33,458 nt of DNA from Nocardia sp. CY41 (GCF_009829325.1 NZ_VUOS01000042.1:1-33458); one strand, 5' to 3'; counted from the first letter of the stretch, positions 16,018 to 24,748 are shown. The notes: a model not told the origin generated them from the sequence alone. Made by a program: numbers and translations.

Positions 16018-16600
16018 ATGTTGCGATTTATCGGAAGGCCAAGTGCCGATGCCAATAGCGCGCGGGCGGCGGGCCGGCCCTGGTGAACACCCCTGGAGGA
16101 CGATTTATCCACGCAGCGCTGTGTGCACGTAAGGGCGGGATGGAAAGACGTGGATTGAACCGACCAGTTCGTCCCCCTCGACTACATCCGTGCCGGATGT
16201 CTCGCGGTCACAGATCTGCCTCCGACCGAAACACCACGGTTTTGCGAAGAACAGTCTGCACTCGCCCCGAGCTGCGCGGGACTCGAACAGCAAACGTTCG
16301 GTCGTATATCCGACCGTGCGCATCCGACAACCCGGCCGTGGAAGATTCTGGTTGGTTTATTTCCCCATATAGTCGGGTTTTCGCCCGACTGGAACCACGC
16401 GTGCGCAGCGATCTGACGCTGAGCCGCGTGTCGATGATTCGTGTCGGTCGGCGTATTCCTTCCCTCCTTGCCGCAGACGCCGGCGTGGTGAGATCTTCGG
16501 CCACGAACTACGGCTCCAGCATCGGGTGGGCACTCCGCAGGGAACAGGGGTTGCCTGTTGCCGTTCCAGAGAGCAGCGGGCAACCCGCTGGGATACGGCG
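16018..16600. other. Intergenic stretch with hairpins, no gene supported
   Basis: About 580 bp upstream of the LuxR-type gene has no convincing frame. It is less GC-rich than its surroundings. It holds a 7-bp hairpin AGTCGGG / CCCGACT with a 6-nt loop (16371-16390) and CAGCGGG / CCCGCTG with a 3-nt loop (16574-16590). It could be relic DNA or an untranslated leader; I cannot identify it. Confidence 0.5.
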
Positions 16601-16632
16601 AAGCCCCTGGCCGTCGATGCGGCCAGGGGCTT
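16601..16632 (-). terminator. Terminator of the MFS gene
   Basis: A perfect 12-bp stem (AAGCCCCTGGCC / GGCCAGGGGCTT) with an 8-nt loop begins 17 bp after the MFS stop codon. It is a strong GC-rich hairpin without a long U tract. Confidence 0.8.
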
Positions 16633-16649
16633 CCCGTGGTGCGATTCGT

Positions 16650-18113
16650 TCAGTGCTTGGTCAGTTGCGGCGTCGCGGCCTCGGACTCGACCGCTTGTTC
16701 CGGAGCCGCCGCCCGGCTCGGCAAGAGCACCGCCATGACGATCACGACCAGCGCCAGCGCCGCCGAGACGAGGAAGGCCAGGCGCATCCCGTCGAGGTGC
16801 GCGGTGACGAGGTCGGTGCCCTCGGCGGCGAGCGAGGTGGCGCGGGCCGACATCACCGTCACCACCAAGGCGGTGCCGAACGCCGCGGCGACCTGCTGCA
16901 AGGTGCCCAGCATGGAGCTGCCGTGCGAGTACAGATGCTGCGGCAGCGCACCGAGACCGAGCGTGAACACCGGGGTGAACGCCGCTGCCAGCGACACCAT
17001 CAGCAGGATGTGCAGACCAAGCAGTTGCCAGTACGGCATGGTCATCGAGATCTGGGTGAACCCGGCCAGCGATGCGGCGATGCCGATGGACCCCGGAATC
17101 ACCAGCGAGCGTCCGCCGAACCGGTCGAACAGGCGACCGACGGTCGGACCGAGCAGGCCCATCGCCAGCCCGCCCGGCATCACCAGCAAGCCGGTGGCCA
17201 AGGGGCTCAGGCCACGCAGATTCTGCAGGTACAGCGGCAGCAGGATCATCGACCCGAGCATCGCCATGAACGCCACCGACATCAGGATCAGCGCCTTGGC
17301 GTAGGTGCCGGACAGCAGGACCCGCAGATCCAGCAGCGGAGTGCCGGTGCGCTGCAGGCGCAACTGACGCCACACGAACCCGGCGATCAGCGCGGAGCCC
17401 GCGGCGACGATCAGCGCCGGACCGGCGAGGTTGTCGCTCTCGAAGCGGCTGAGCCCGAACACCAGTCCGCCGAACCCGAGCGCGGCCAGAGCCACGCTGG
17501 CCGAGTCGATCTGCCCGGCCTGCGGTTCACCCACGTTCTCCAGCTGACGCAGCCCCAGCCAGGCGATCACACCGGCGATCGGCAGCACCAGCACGAAAAG
17601 CCAACGCCACGAGCCGATTTGCAGTACAGCTCCGGAGATCACCGGTCCCATCGCGGGTGCCACCGAGATGGCCAGGGTGACATTGCCCATCACCCTGCCA
17701 CGGTCGTGCTCGGCCACCACCGTCATCAGTGTGGTCATCAGCAACGGCATCATCACCGCGGTGCCGAAGGCTTGGACGACCCGGCCGAGCAGCAGCACCG
17801 CGAACGACGGCGCGACCGCCGACAGCGCGGTACCCGCCAGGAAGACGGCCATCGCCGCGGCATACGCCTGCCGGGTCGACACGCGCTGCAGGAACCAGCC
17901 GGTGGTCGGGATGACCGCCGCCATCGTCAGCATGAACGCCGTCGACACCCATTGCGCGGCCCGGTCGGTGATCGCGAGGTCCTCCATCAACCGCGGAATC
18001 GCGTTGATCATGATGGTCTCGTTCAGGATCACCACGAAAGTGGCGAGCACCAGCACCCGGATGACGGTCGGTGTCCGCCCTCCCGAGGCGGGAGCGGATA
18101 AGTCGACGGACAT
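16650..18113 (-). CDS. MFS drug exporter (DHA2, EmrB/QacA-type)
   Basis: The 487-residue product has many hydrophobic helices, consistent with a 14-TM DHA2 transporter. Signatures include LNETIMINAIPRLMEDL and AAQWVSTAFMLTMAAVIPTTGWF (the motif D1 region), then GRVVQAFGTAVMMPLLMTTLM and AISVAPAMGPVISGAVLQIGSWRWLF (motif C). Members export hydrophobic drugs or metabolites by proton antiport. ATG 18113 is chosen because GGAGG precedes it; the frame extends two dozen bases further. No adjacent MarR/TetR gene is present, so the substrate cannot be guessed. Confidence 0.92.
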   Translation of the reverse strand: MSVDLSAPASGGRTPTVIRVLVLATFVVILNETIMINAIPRLMEDLAITDRAAQWVSTAFMLTMAAVIPTTGWFLQRVSTRQAYAAAMAVFLAGTALSAVAPSFAVLLLGRVVQAFGTAVMMPLLMTTLMTVVAEHDRGRVMGNVTLAISVAPAMGPVISGAVLQIGSWRWLFVLVLPIAGVIAWLGLRQLENVGEPQAGQIDSASVALAALGFGGLVFGLSRFESDNLAGPALIVAAGSALIAGFVWRQLRLQRTGTPLLDLRVLLSGTYAKALILMSVAFMAMLGSMILLPLYLQNLRGLSPLATGLLVMPGGLAMGLLGPTVGRLFDRFGGRSLVIPGSIGIAASLAGFTQISMTMPYWQLLGLHILLMVSLAAAFTPVFTLGLGALPQHLYSHGSSMLGTLQQVAAAFGTALVVTVMSARATSLAAEGTDLVTAHLDGMRLAFLVSAALALVVIVMAVLLPSRAAAPEQAVESEAATPQLTKH

Positions 18114-18264
18114 CGGATACCTCCGGAGCAAAGGGTCGCTGACAGGAACATGTGGCCCGTTGCCGAGTCACCGGATCGCGTCCCGGCGCCACAACGATCG
18201 AGACGGTGTCGAATGCACGAACTCATCGGGCGCGGGTCAGTATTCCGGTCGGCACCGACACAAA

Positions 18265-18498
18265 TCACCTTCTTTTCCGGTCGATCCTCCCGTCCTCGCG
18301 CCGGAAACCGCTGCTCAACAGGTACTCGCACATCCATCGAGAGATAATCGTGAGTCTGGTCACCATCTGCCGAGTTCGAGCGTCGGTGGTCGCGGCTGCT
18401 GCTACGCCGCCGAACCAGGCAGCCGCGGTGTCGCCCGAATCGAGCATCGCCACCGCCTCGCCCCGGTCGATCGGATCCAGCCGCTGGTAGGTATTCAT
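18265..18498 (-). CDS. Small hypothetical protein coupled to the AI-2E permease
   Basis: The 77-residue soluble product has no recognised domain. It is balanced in composition, with an amphipathic middle (TRLTIISRWMCEYLL) and a basic C-terminus. Its ATG overlaps the stop codon of the upstream AI-2E permease gene (ATGA), which is good evidence that it is translated with it. The MFS gene lies 151 bp downstream on the same strand. Confidence 0.6.
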   Translation of the reverse strand: MNTYQRLDPIDRGEAVAMLDSGDTAAAWFGGVAAAATTDARTRQMVTRLTIISRWMCEYLLSSGFRREDGRIDRKRR

Positions 18499-19625
18499 CG
18501 TCCAGTCGTTCCGTCGGCGCCGGCTCGTTCCTGATGGGCATCGTCGCCCGGATTGGCCGGTGCGCTGCTGATCAAGGCGCTGACCCAGCGGGTGGCGGGG
18601 TCGATGTCGAGCAGTACCGCTTTGAGCAGCAGGGTGAGCGGGATGGCGAGCAACGCGCCGAGTGCGCCCAGCACCCAGGTCCAGAAGACCAGCGCCAAGA
18701 AGGTCACCGTCACGCTGAGACCGACCGCGTCGCCGACGTACTTGGGCTGGATCAACGACTGGATGACGAAGTTGATCACGCTGTAGACCACGATCACCCA
18801 GATCATCAGCGTCGGACCGCCTTCGAGCAGCGCGAGCAGCGCGGGCGGAACCAGACCGACGACGAAACCGACGTTGGGGATGAAGTTGGTGATGAACGAC
18901 AGCACCGCCCACAGCAGTGGCAGCGGGACACCCAGCCACCACAGCGCAAGCCCGTCGAATACCGCGACGATGAATCCGAACACCGTGGACACGATCAGGT
19001 AGCGGCGAGTTCCCGAGGCGAAGGTCTCGAACGCGAACGCGATATCGGGGCGCACTTCGGTGACGATCTCGACCCGCCGTCCCATCGATGTGGCGTCGAA
19101 GGCCATGAACAGCAGCAGCACGATGACGAAGACGAGGTCGGACAGCACGCCGGCCAGTCCGGTGAGGGCGGATTGCAGCACCGTGGTCAGCCGGCCCAAG
19201 TCGACGCCGCTGAGCAGGTCGCGGATCTGGTCGCCGCCCACACCGGCGTCGGCGAGCGATGTGCGCACCCCGCCGAGCAGATCATCGAATTCCGCGGCAT
19301 AACCGGGCAATTCCGTGGCCAGTTGCGCGACCGACACCACCAGCACGCCCAGCAGCCCCACCACGATGGCATAGACCGCCGCCAGCGCCAGCGCCATGCC
19401 CACCCAGGCCGGCAGTCCGCGCCGCCGCGCCCAGGCGTGGATCGGTTGCACCGCGACGGTGAGCATGAGAGCGAGGAAGACCGGACCGACTATGCCCGCG
19501 AACACCTTGATCCCGGCGATCGACACCACCGCCCCCGCGGCGGCCATCAGCACGATCAATCCACGCGGGATGGACCACCCGTCGCGCTGCCCGACGGGGG
19601 TCGCGTCATCCATCTCCGATGCCAC
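18495..19625 (-). CDS. AI-2E family transporter (PerM-like)
   Basis: The 376-residue product has the AI-2E/PerM layout: N-terminal helices (IPRGLIVLMAAAGAVVSIAGI), a soluble central part (LPGYAAEFDDLLGGVRTSLAD), then paired helices with LWAVLSFITNFIPNVGFVVGLVPPALLAL and VYSVINFVIQSLIQPKYVGDAVGLS, which are strongly family-typical. Despite the name, substrates vary and are mostly unknown. GTG 19625 is preferred because GGGAG lies six bases upstream; GTG 19643 and ATG 19613 are alternatives. It is translationally coupled to the following 77-residue gene. Confidence 0.9.
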   Translation of the reverse strand: MASEMDDATPVGQRDGWSIPRGLIVLMAAAGAVVSIAGIKVFAGIVGPVFLALMLTVAVQPIHAWARRRGLPAWVGMALALAAVYAIVVGLLGVLVVSVAQLATELPGYAAEFDDLLGGVRTSLADAGVGGDQIRDLLSGVDLGRLTTVLQSALTGLAGVLSDLVFVIVLLLFMAFDATSMGRRVEIVTEVRPDIAFAFETFASGTRRYLIVSTVFGFIVAVFDGLALWWLGVPLPLLWAVLSFITNFIPNVGFVVGLVPPALLALLEGGPTLMIWVIVVYSVINFVIQSLIQPKYVGDAVGLSVTVTFLALVFWTWVLGALGALLAIPLTLLLKAVLLDIDPATRWVSALISSAPANPGDDAHQERAGADGTTGR

Positions 19626-20071
19626 CGGCGACTCCCATCGCACGTTGCTGCTCGTCAGGACCTGCTGGAGGATCGTATGCCCGCGCGGGCCCGCCTTCGC
19701 TCATTCACAGGGGGTGCGGCGCGACAAAGACTGCCGCTCGGCAGGAATCTCCCCCGTCCGGTGTCCACATCTGTCGATCCGACTCCCCCCGAACAGGTGA
19801 GGAGTTCGCCTTCCACCGGACACCGCTGCCCCACGACCCGGCATGGTCGCCGCGCCTGACCCCGCCGCCGCTGAGGTGAGTCGACGAACGAACCTGGGAC
19901 CGGATGGACGGCGAGCGCGTGGAAGTGTCTCGAGTCGAGGTCTTGGCACGATCCTGCTGGTCACATGGTTGATGCCGCAGCTGGGGAGCTGACCTGAAGC
20001 GCTCGGTAACGCCGATTACAGCGCGATTGGAGGTTCGGGTTGCCGCCAACTCAGATCCGTGACCCCGACGA
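19626..20071. other. Intergenic stretch between divergent genes, no gene supported
   Basis: Frames on both strands look like Arg/Pro/Ser-rich shadows with no ribosome site or domain pattern. Regulatory dyads for the TetR protein begin at its right edge. Confidence 0.5.
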
Positions 20072-20094
20072 CTTCTTGACTGATGTTCAAGAAG
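20072..20094. promoter_or_regulatory. TetR-type operator, copy 1
   Basis: The arms are CTTCTTGAC and TTCAAGAAG around TGATG. The outer 8 bp of each arm are perfectly complementary. Copy 2 follows with its centre 45 bp downstream, and a third copy precedes the nearby tetR gene. Confidence 0.72.
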
Positions 20095-20116
20095 CCCTTA
20101 CCGTAACCGCGACCTG

Positions 20117-20139
20117 CTTCTTGGATGACGTCCAAGAAG
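20117..20139. promoter_or_regulatory. TetR-type operator, copy 2
   Basis: The perfect 9-bp arms are CTTCTTGGA and TCCAAGAAG around TGACG. It ends 29 bp before the ATG of the alpha/beta hydrolase, a position suited to blocking transcription or elongation. Confidence 0.75.
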
Positions 20140-20168
20140 AGTGGTGGTGAAGCGGGAGGACGCGAGTC

Positions 20169-21290
20169 ATGGAAATGAGTGGGCCGGCCGATCGGCACGA
20201 GTCGGCAGCGGTGCGGCGGCGTGAGGTCTCGTTCACCTCTGGCCAGGACGAGTGCGCGGCGTGGTTGTACACCGCGCCTGACCTGAACGGCCCGCGCCCG
20301 ATGGTGATCATGGGGCACGGGCTCGGGGCGGTGCGGGAGATGCGCCTGGATGCCTACGCGGAACGGTTCGTCGAGGCGGGGTGGTCGGTGCTGGTGTTCG
20401 ACTACCGTCACCTCGGGGCCAGCGGCGGAGCGCCGCGCCAGCTCCTCGATATCGGCAAGCAACGCGCCGATTGGCATGCCGCCCTGGCCTTCGCACGCAC
20501 ACTTCCGGAGGTCGATGTCGACCGGATCGCGTTGTGGGGCAGCTCTTTCGGTGGCGGACATGTCCTTCAGGTCGCTTCCGAAGACACCCGAATCGCGGCG
20601 GTGGTGGCCCAGTGCCCCTTCACCGACGGACCGGCGTCGTTGCGCTCGCGTATCCGGACCGGCCCGCTGAGCGTGGTAGCGCTGACAGGGGCGGGCATCC
20701 TCGACACGGTCGGTTCCTGGTTCGGCGCGAAGCCGATCCTGGTGCCGATGGCGGGGACGTCCTGGATGCCCGCGTTCGTGGCCTCACCCGACGCCCTCGC
20801 CGGTGCTTCCGCACTCCTGCCTGCGGGGACCCGGCTCTCGCGGCGCACCAGCGCGTTGTTGAGACGGCTGCCGTCGGTGCGGGCTCAGGTGTCGAAGAAC
20901 ATCCAGCTGACCGAGATCGACGGTGGGGAAGAACCCGTGACCGGTGTCGGTCGCGACAGCATGTGGGGTGTACTGCGCGGCCCGGACGGTGAATTCGATG
21001 CCGCCAACGCCCTGGCCGCACGGCTGGTGCTGCACCTTCCGCTCGATCGGCCCGGTCGCGCGCTGGCTCGCTTCAGCACTCCGACGCTGCTGTGTGTCTG
21101 CGACAACGACGCGGCCGCGCCCGCGAAGACCACGAAGCGTCGCGCGCAGGGCCTGGCACACGTGCAGATCCAGAACTACCCCTGCGACCACTTCGGCATC
21201 TACCTGGGCCAGCACTTCGAACGAGCCGTGCGTGACCAACGCGATTTCCTGGCAAGACATTTCGACAACACCGCACGCAACACGCAGTAG
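20169..21290 (+). CDS. Alpha/beta hydrolase (dienelactone hydrolase/S15-like)
   Basis: The 373-residue product has an alpha/beta-hydrolase core: VIMGHGLGAVREM, FDYRHLGASGGAPR, nucleophile Ser126 in WGSSFGG, an acid in CVCDNDAAAP and a catalytic His in YPCDHFGIY. The DYRHLGASGG segment resembles S15-peptidase-like and dienelactone-hydrolase-like esterases. GGAGG precedes ATG 20169; ATG 20175 is an alternative. Two TetR-type operators lie directly upstream and the convergent TetR gene ends 38 bp downstream. I infer an inducible ester- or lactone-cleaving enzyme with a dedicated repressor. Confidence 0.87.
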   Translation: MEMSGPADRHESAAVRRREVSFTSGQDECAAWLYTAPDLNGPRPMVIMGHGLGAVREMRLDAYAERFVEAGWSVLVFDYRHLGASGGAPRQLLDIGKQRADWHAALAFARTLPEVDVDRIALWGSSFGGGHVLQVASEDTRIAAVVAQCPFTDGPASLRSRIRTGPLSVVALTGAGILDTVGSWFGAKPILVPMAGTSWMPAFVASPDALAGASALLPAGTRLSRRTSALLRRLPSVRAQVSKNIQLTEIDGGEEPVTGVGRDSMWGVLRGPDGEFDAANALAARLVLHLPLDRPGRALARFSTPTLLCVCDNDAAAPAKTTKRRAQGLAHVQIQNYPCDHFGIYLGQHFERAVRDQRDFLARHFDNTARNTQ

Positions 21291-21327
21291 GTCGCCCCTG
21301 GCTCGTGGACGTGCGGAGAGCAGGCAC

Positions 21328-21888
21328 TCAGTCGGCGGCTGCGGCAAGACTGCGAGCGCTGTTGAGCAACGTCTCGATCACCACGCGCCGCTGGGCCTGC
21401 TCCGTCGGATGCGTCAGCAAGCCCTCGACAACGAAAACGCCGATCGCGACCAGCGGATCCAGTTCGGCAGCGGGCACGCCGAGCTCGATCAGTTCCGCCC
21501 GGAACAATCCCTCGGCCAGCGCGTGGAACTGCTCGTGCCATTCCTGAATGGACGCGGACTTCTCGGCGCGCATGTGCACCGTGCTGACCAACCGCCCCAG
21601 TTGCTCCAATTCCTCGACCAGCCACAACAACCGATCAGACAGCCCCGAGCCCAGCAGTTCGCTGTAGGAGGCCATCGAGTCGGCCAGGACCGCGTCCAGA
21701 ACCGCGATCAATACTGCGTCCTTGTCCTGGAAATACCAGTACAGCGTGTTCGACACCACTCCGGCGTCGCGGGCGATCCGCGACATCGACGCCGCGTCGT
21801 ATCCCTCCTCGACGAACAACCGCCGAGCAGCCACCACGATTTCCGCGCGCTTCTCTTCCCGATCCTGCGGACGTCTGTTGCGAGGCAT
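21328..21888 (-). CDS. TetR-family transcriptional regulator
   Basis: The 186-residue product has the N-terminal TetR HTH: REEKRAEIVVAARRLFVEEGYDAASMSRIARDAGVVSNTLYWYFQDKDAVL. A helical ligand-binding domain follows. ATG 21888 begins MPRNRRPQDR and has AGGA upstream; the longer TTG frame would start inside the operator. The same dyad occurs before this gene and twice before the convergent hydrolase gene, so autoregulation plus control of the hydrolase is inferred. The inducer is unknown. Confidence 0.9.
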   Translation of the reverse strand: MPRNRRPQDREEKRAEIVVAARRLFVEEGYDAASMSRIARDAGVVSNTLYWYFQDKDAVLIAVLDAVLADSMASYSELLGSGLSDRLLWLVEELEQLGRLVSTVHMRAEKSASIQEWHEQFHALAEGLFRAELIELGVPAAELDPLVAIGVFVVEGLLTHPTEQAQRRVVIETLLNSARSLAAAAD

Positions 21889-21920
21889 CTCCAGTCCTGA
21901 CCTAGTGCCAGCCCCGATGC

Positions 21921-21943
21921 TATCTTGACCAGCCTCCAAGAAG
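21921..21943. promoter_or_regulatory. TetR-type operator, copy 3 (autoregulatory)
   Basis: The right arm TCCAAGAAG is identical to copy 2. The left arm TATCTTGAC matches copy 1 in seven of nine bases, with a 5-bp spacer as in the other copies. It lies 33 bp before the tetR start. Confidence 0.68.
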
Positions 21944-22002
21944 GGCCCCGGCAGGGGAACCGTTAGGAAGGCGACGGTCCGACGAACATCCTCAAATGCC
22001 GC

Positions 22003-22335
22003 TTATCGAACGCTTTTCCCCTGGTCATGATCAGTGAAGGCCATGCTGGATACTCGGTCGTCGATCGCTTGGTGCGGCCTGATCGTGTTGGATGTGACCC
22101 GGAATCGATGGACCTCCATATCCAGGGCATCGCCGTCGGCGATGACGCCGCGGAACAGGTGTTCGAATTTCAAGGTAGCGAAAAATTTCTCGATCCCACC
22201 GTTCGTCTGAGGCGACCGGACCCTGGCTCGGGCATGCCGCAACAGCGGATCCGGCCCGTCGAACGCAGTCTTGAACACCTCTCCGCGGAAGCAGGGGCCA
22301 TTGTCCGACACCACAGCGATCGGCGCCGGTGCCAA
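22003..22335 (-). pseudogene. IS3-type transposase OrfB, C-terminal fragment
   Basis: The fragment of about 105 residues belongs to an rve/DDE integrase core: the second catalytic Asp in VVSDNGPCFRG, the Glu region in NGGIEKFFATLKFEHLFRG, then YN.IRPHQA-like NTIRPHQAIDDR. The first Asp and the whole N-terminus are missing. Homology ends abruptly at about 22330, where an unrelated plus-strand coding remnant begins. Confidence 0.8.
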
Positions 22336-22740
22336 GCACCGGCGACGGCGTCACCGAGGGCAACGGCAGCATCCCCGGCTTCTACCACGCTCTGGTCGGC
22401 AAGATCCAAGACGAGTTCGGCAGCAAGCTACCCAACGGCAACAAGGACAAGCTCGCCAAAGCCGCATCCACCTGAAAGACCTTCGCCGAACACCCCACCA
22501 TCACCGGCGCCCCCGCCCGAATCACCGCAAACAGCAACATCTTCGACGACATCCAGGACAAGAAGGGCCTCGAAGCCCTCCTCGGACACCTCACCACACT
22601 GAACAGCGGTGCCACACAACTCGCCGCCGCATCCGTCAACCTCGCCGCACCCGTCGGCGAATACAGCGAAGCCACCGCCGATGTCCGCGACAAATTCAAA
22701 GAAGCGGTCACCAACGCCCTGGTAGCGGCCGGAGCCGCAC
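22336..22740 (+). pseudogene. Fragment of an unknown helical protein with an internal stop
   Basis: One frame reads as a natural protein: GNGSIPGFYHALVGKIQDEFG, then TFAEHPTITGAPARITANSN, then LEALLGHLTTLNSGATQLAAASVNL and SEATADVRDKFKEAV. It has regular amphipathic-helix patterning and codon use. There is a TGA at 22473-22475, no start codon, and both ends are cut by foreign sequence. It faintly recalls helical N-terminal regions of large actinobacterial secreted toxins, but I cannot name the family. It is a relic. Confidence 0.5.
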
Positions 22741-23177
22741 CGGCTGCGCATCCGCGATCTCGGCGACCGGATAGCCGGCGGCTGTGGGGCCGTTGAGCCT
22801 CCAAGTGCGCGGCGATCTCAGCCGATGACGAACCGGTTCCTGAGGTTGGCCATGCGGTCCGAGATGACCAGGTCGAACGTCCGGAGCGCGCCGTCGTTCG
22901 AGACCTCGCCGCGGTTCTCCAACACCGACCACAAGCGCGCACGATCGCCGCCTTCGCGGATGAACACGACCCAGATGCGCGGCGGGACGACAGGGAAGAT
23001 CCGGGGGTTCGTCGACTGCTGGCTGGTGTACGCCAGGATCTCTGCGTCCGATGAGTCCGCATGGATGCCCTGCAGGCCGGTGTCCTCGTGCTCCTTGACG
23101 TACGCGTGCCGGATCACCTGCGCGTCCGCGGGCTCGATGCCGGCGCTCCGCAGGATCGGTCCCAGAGTCAGTGTCAT
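22741..23177 (-). pseudogene. GIY-YIG-type protein, frameshifted and truncated
   Basis: From ATG 23177 the frame encodes 119 residues (MTLTLGPILRSAGIEPADAQVIRHAYVKEH, then PRIWVVFIREGGDRARLWSVLENRGEV) ending at FVIG-stop. The expected continuation (SPRTWRLNGPTAAGYPVAEIADAQPV) is present in another frame directly after, so a frameshift occurred near 22818. Sequence then stops at about 22741, before the region where I expect the GIY-YIG nuclease domain in this actinobacterial family. The family link is from memory of the N-terminal sequence. Confidence 0.65.
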
Positions 23178-23357
23178 CCCAGCGCTATCGCCCCGAACTC
23201 GTCGCGGAATCTCTCCGCATCGTCCGACACTTCACTAAACCGACCCGTACTGGTAGCCAGCCATACGAACGCTGAGGACTTCCGGAGGTTCCAGGTTCGG
23301 ATACGAATCCGGCCTCCAACCGTGCAGGATGAACTGCTGGTCAGAGGCCGTTTTCTG

Positions 23358-23408
23358 CTCCCCCATCTGGACTCGAACCAGAAACCTGCCGATTAACAGT
23401 CGGCTGCT
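23358..23408 (-). other. tRNA-Asn 3' half, probable attachment site
   Basis: On the minus strand the sequence from the anticodon arm (stem GCCGA, loop CUGUUAA with anticodon GUU, stem UCGGC) through the T arm (UCUGG-UUCGAGU-CCAGA) to discriminator G reads as tRNA-Asn. The 5' part cannot pair with the acceptor strand UGGGGGA and the D arm is broken. This is typical of the duplicated 3' part of a tRNA left at one end of an integrated element. The intact copy should lie beyond the right edge. The integrase starts 135 bp away. Confidence 0.75.
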
Positions 23409-23466
23409 AATACCTGGCGCGAGCTGCCCATTCTCCGAAAAGTGCTGGTAGGGACAACTTTATGGT

Positions 23467-23478
23467 TAGACCGGTCTA
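23467..23478. promoter_or_regulatory. 12-bp palindrome upstream of the integrase
   Basis: TAGACCGGTCTA is perfectly palindromic and lies 64 bp before the integrase start. A direct repeat GCTACAG-TTAA-GCTACAG follows at 23500-23517. Either could be an operator or a recombinase arm site; nothing distinguishes them from sequence. Confidence 0.35.
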
Positions 23479-23542
23479 GCCCTGTCTTGCCTATCGTATG
23501 CTACAGTTAAGCTACAGCCATCGGCAAGGGGATGGAGTGAAT

Positions 23543-24748
23543 ATGCCTCCGAATAAACGACGTCGGCCGCGCGGCGAAGGCGCGTTCTACAAACGCAAGG
23601 CCGACGCTCTCTGGATCGGCGCCATCGCGTACGAAGACGACGACGGACAGAAGCGCCGCGCCACCGTGTCGAGTTCCGACAAAGCGATAGCCATGCAGAA
23701 GTTCCGCGCTCTGCGTACGGAGATCGACGCCGGGACCTACACGCCACAGGCCCGGATGACCGTTGAGAAATGGCTCACCTACTGGGTCGACGAGATAGTC
23801 AAGCCCAACACCGAGCCGAAGACCTACAAGGGCTACAAGCAGATCATCGACAACCAGATCGTGCCCTACGTCGGCAAGACCAAGCCACTGCCCGTCACGC
23901 CGGCAGTCGTGCGCGGCAATCTGAAGTGGGTGGGCGAGAAGTGGTCGGGCCGCATGGTGCAGCTCACGCACTTCGTCTGGCGCAAGTCGATGGATGACGC
24001 GATGAGGGAGAACATCGGCGTTCGCACCAATCCCGTCGAGCACATCCCCAAGCCCAAGGCCGCACCCAAGGTGTCGGGCCAGGCCCTCAAGTCCGACGAT
24101 GCACGCAAGGTGCTACTCGCCGCGATGGACGCCGGGGATCCGATGGTCACGCGCTGGGCCGCGGCGTTCATGCTCGGCGCCCGACAGGGTGAGTTGCTGG
24201 GTTTGGAGTGGGACCGCGTGAACCTCGAAGAGCTGACTGTGGATTTGAGTTGGCAGTTGCAGGCCATGGCCACCAAACCTGGCGCGTCGCTCGACGATCC
24301 CGACCGGTTTGATGTACCGCCCGGCTACGAGATTCGGCCGCTGTATCGGAAGTTCGCGCTGAAGAGACCGAAGTCCGAGCGTTCGAAGCGTCTCACCCCG
24401 TTGCCCCAGCCATTGGCTGCGATCCTCGCGGAGTATAAGAAGACTGCGCCGCCCAACCCATATGGGCTGGTGTGGGTCACCGAGAAAGGCAACCCGATCC
24501 CGCAGAAGTACGACAACACGTGGTGGCATGAGGCACTACAACGGGCGGGGGTCCCGGATGTACGCCTTCACGATGCTCGCCACACGGTGGCGACTCTCTT
24601 GTTGGAGATGGGAGTGGAAGAGTCAGTTCGCATGGCGATTATGGGCCACTCTTCCGTCGCCGCGCAGCGCATCTATGCGCACGTCGATCTATCGCTCGCA
24701 CGCAAGGCGCTTGGCAACCTGGACGGACTACTGGCTATTGACCAGTAA
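23543..24748 (+). CDS. int: Tyrosine recombinase (phage-type integrase)
   Basis: The 401-residue product has three parts: an AP2-like arm-binding N-terminus (GEGAFYKRKADALWIGAIAY, about 11-45), a SAM-like core-binding domain (70-165) and a catalytic domain with Arg214 (GARQGELLGLEW), a probable Lys277, H343-DA-R346, His369 in MGHSS and nucleophile Tyr378. All key residues are present, so it should be active. ATG 23543 is chosen over upstream frame extension because the family N-terminus starts there. It lies next to the tRNA-Asn remnant and shares a terminator with the convergent excisionase-like gene. Confidence 0.93.
   Translation: MPPNKRRRPRGEGAFYKRKADALWIGAIAYEDDDGQKRRATVSSSDKAIAMQKFRALRTEIDAGTYTPQARMTVEKWLTYWVDEIVKPNTEPKTYKGYKQIIDNQIVPYVGKTKPLPVTPAVVRGNLKWVGEKWSGRMVQLTHFVWRKSMDDAMRENIGVRTNPVEHIPKPKAAPKVSGQALKSDDARKVLLAAMDAGDPMVTRWAAAFMLGARQGELLGLEWDRVNLEELTVDLSWQLQAMATKPGASLDDPDRFDVPPGYEIRPLYRKFALKRPKSERSKRLTPLPQPLAAILAEYKKTAPPNPYGLVWVTEKGNPIPQKYDNTWWHEALQRAGVPDVRLHDARHTVATLLLEMGVEESVRMAIMGHSSVAAQRIYAHVDLSLARKALGNLDGLLAIDQ

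Noticed and set aside
16208..16504. Possible 98-residue minus-strand gene
   Set aside because: There is no domain-like pattern or ribosome site. It could be relic DNA but is not supportable as a gene.
16083..18101. Long plus-strand open frame (672 codons)
   Set aside because: It is antisense to the MFS transporter, with a product dominated by Gln, Arg, His and Gly. The opposite strand has a clear transporter.
19705..20049. Possible 114-residue minus-strand gene upstream of the hydrolase
   Set aside because: The product looks random and there is no ribosome site, so the stretch is treated as intergenic.
23358..23430. Complete functional tRNA-Asn
   Set aside because: The 5' side cannot form the acceptor stem and the D arm is broken. 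Only the anticodon-to-3' part is tRNA-like.
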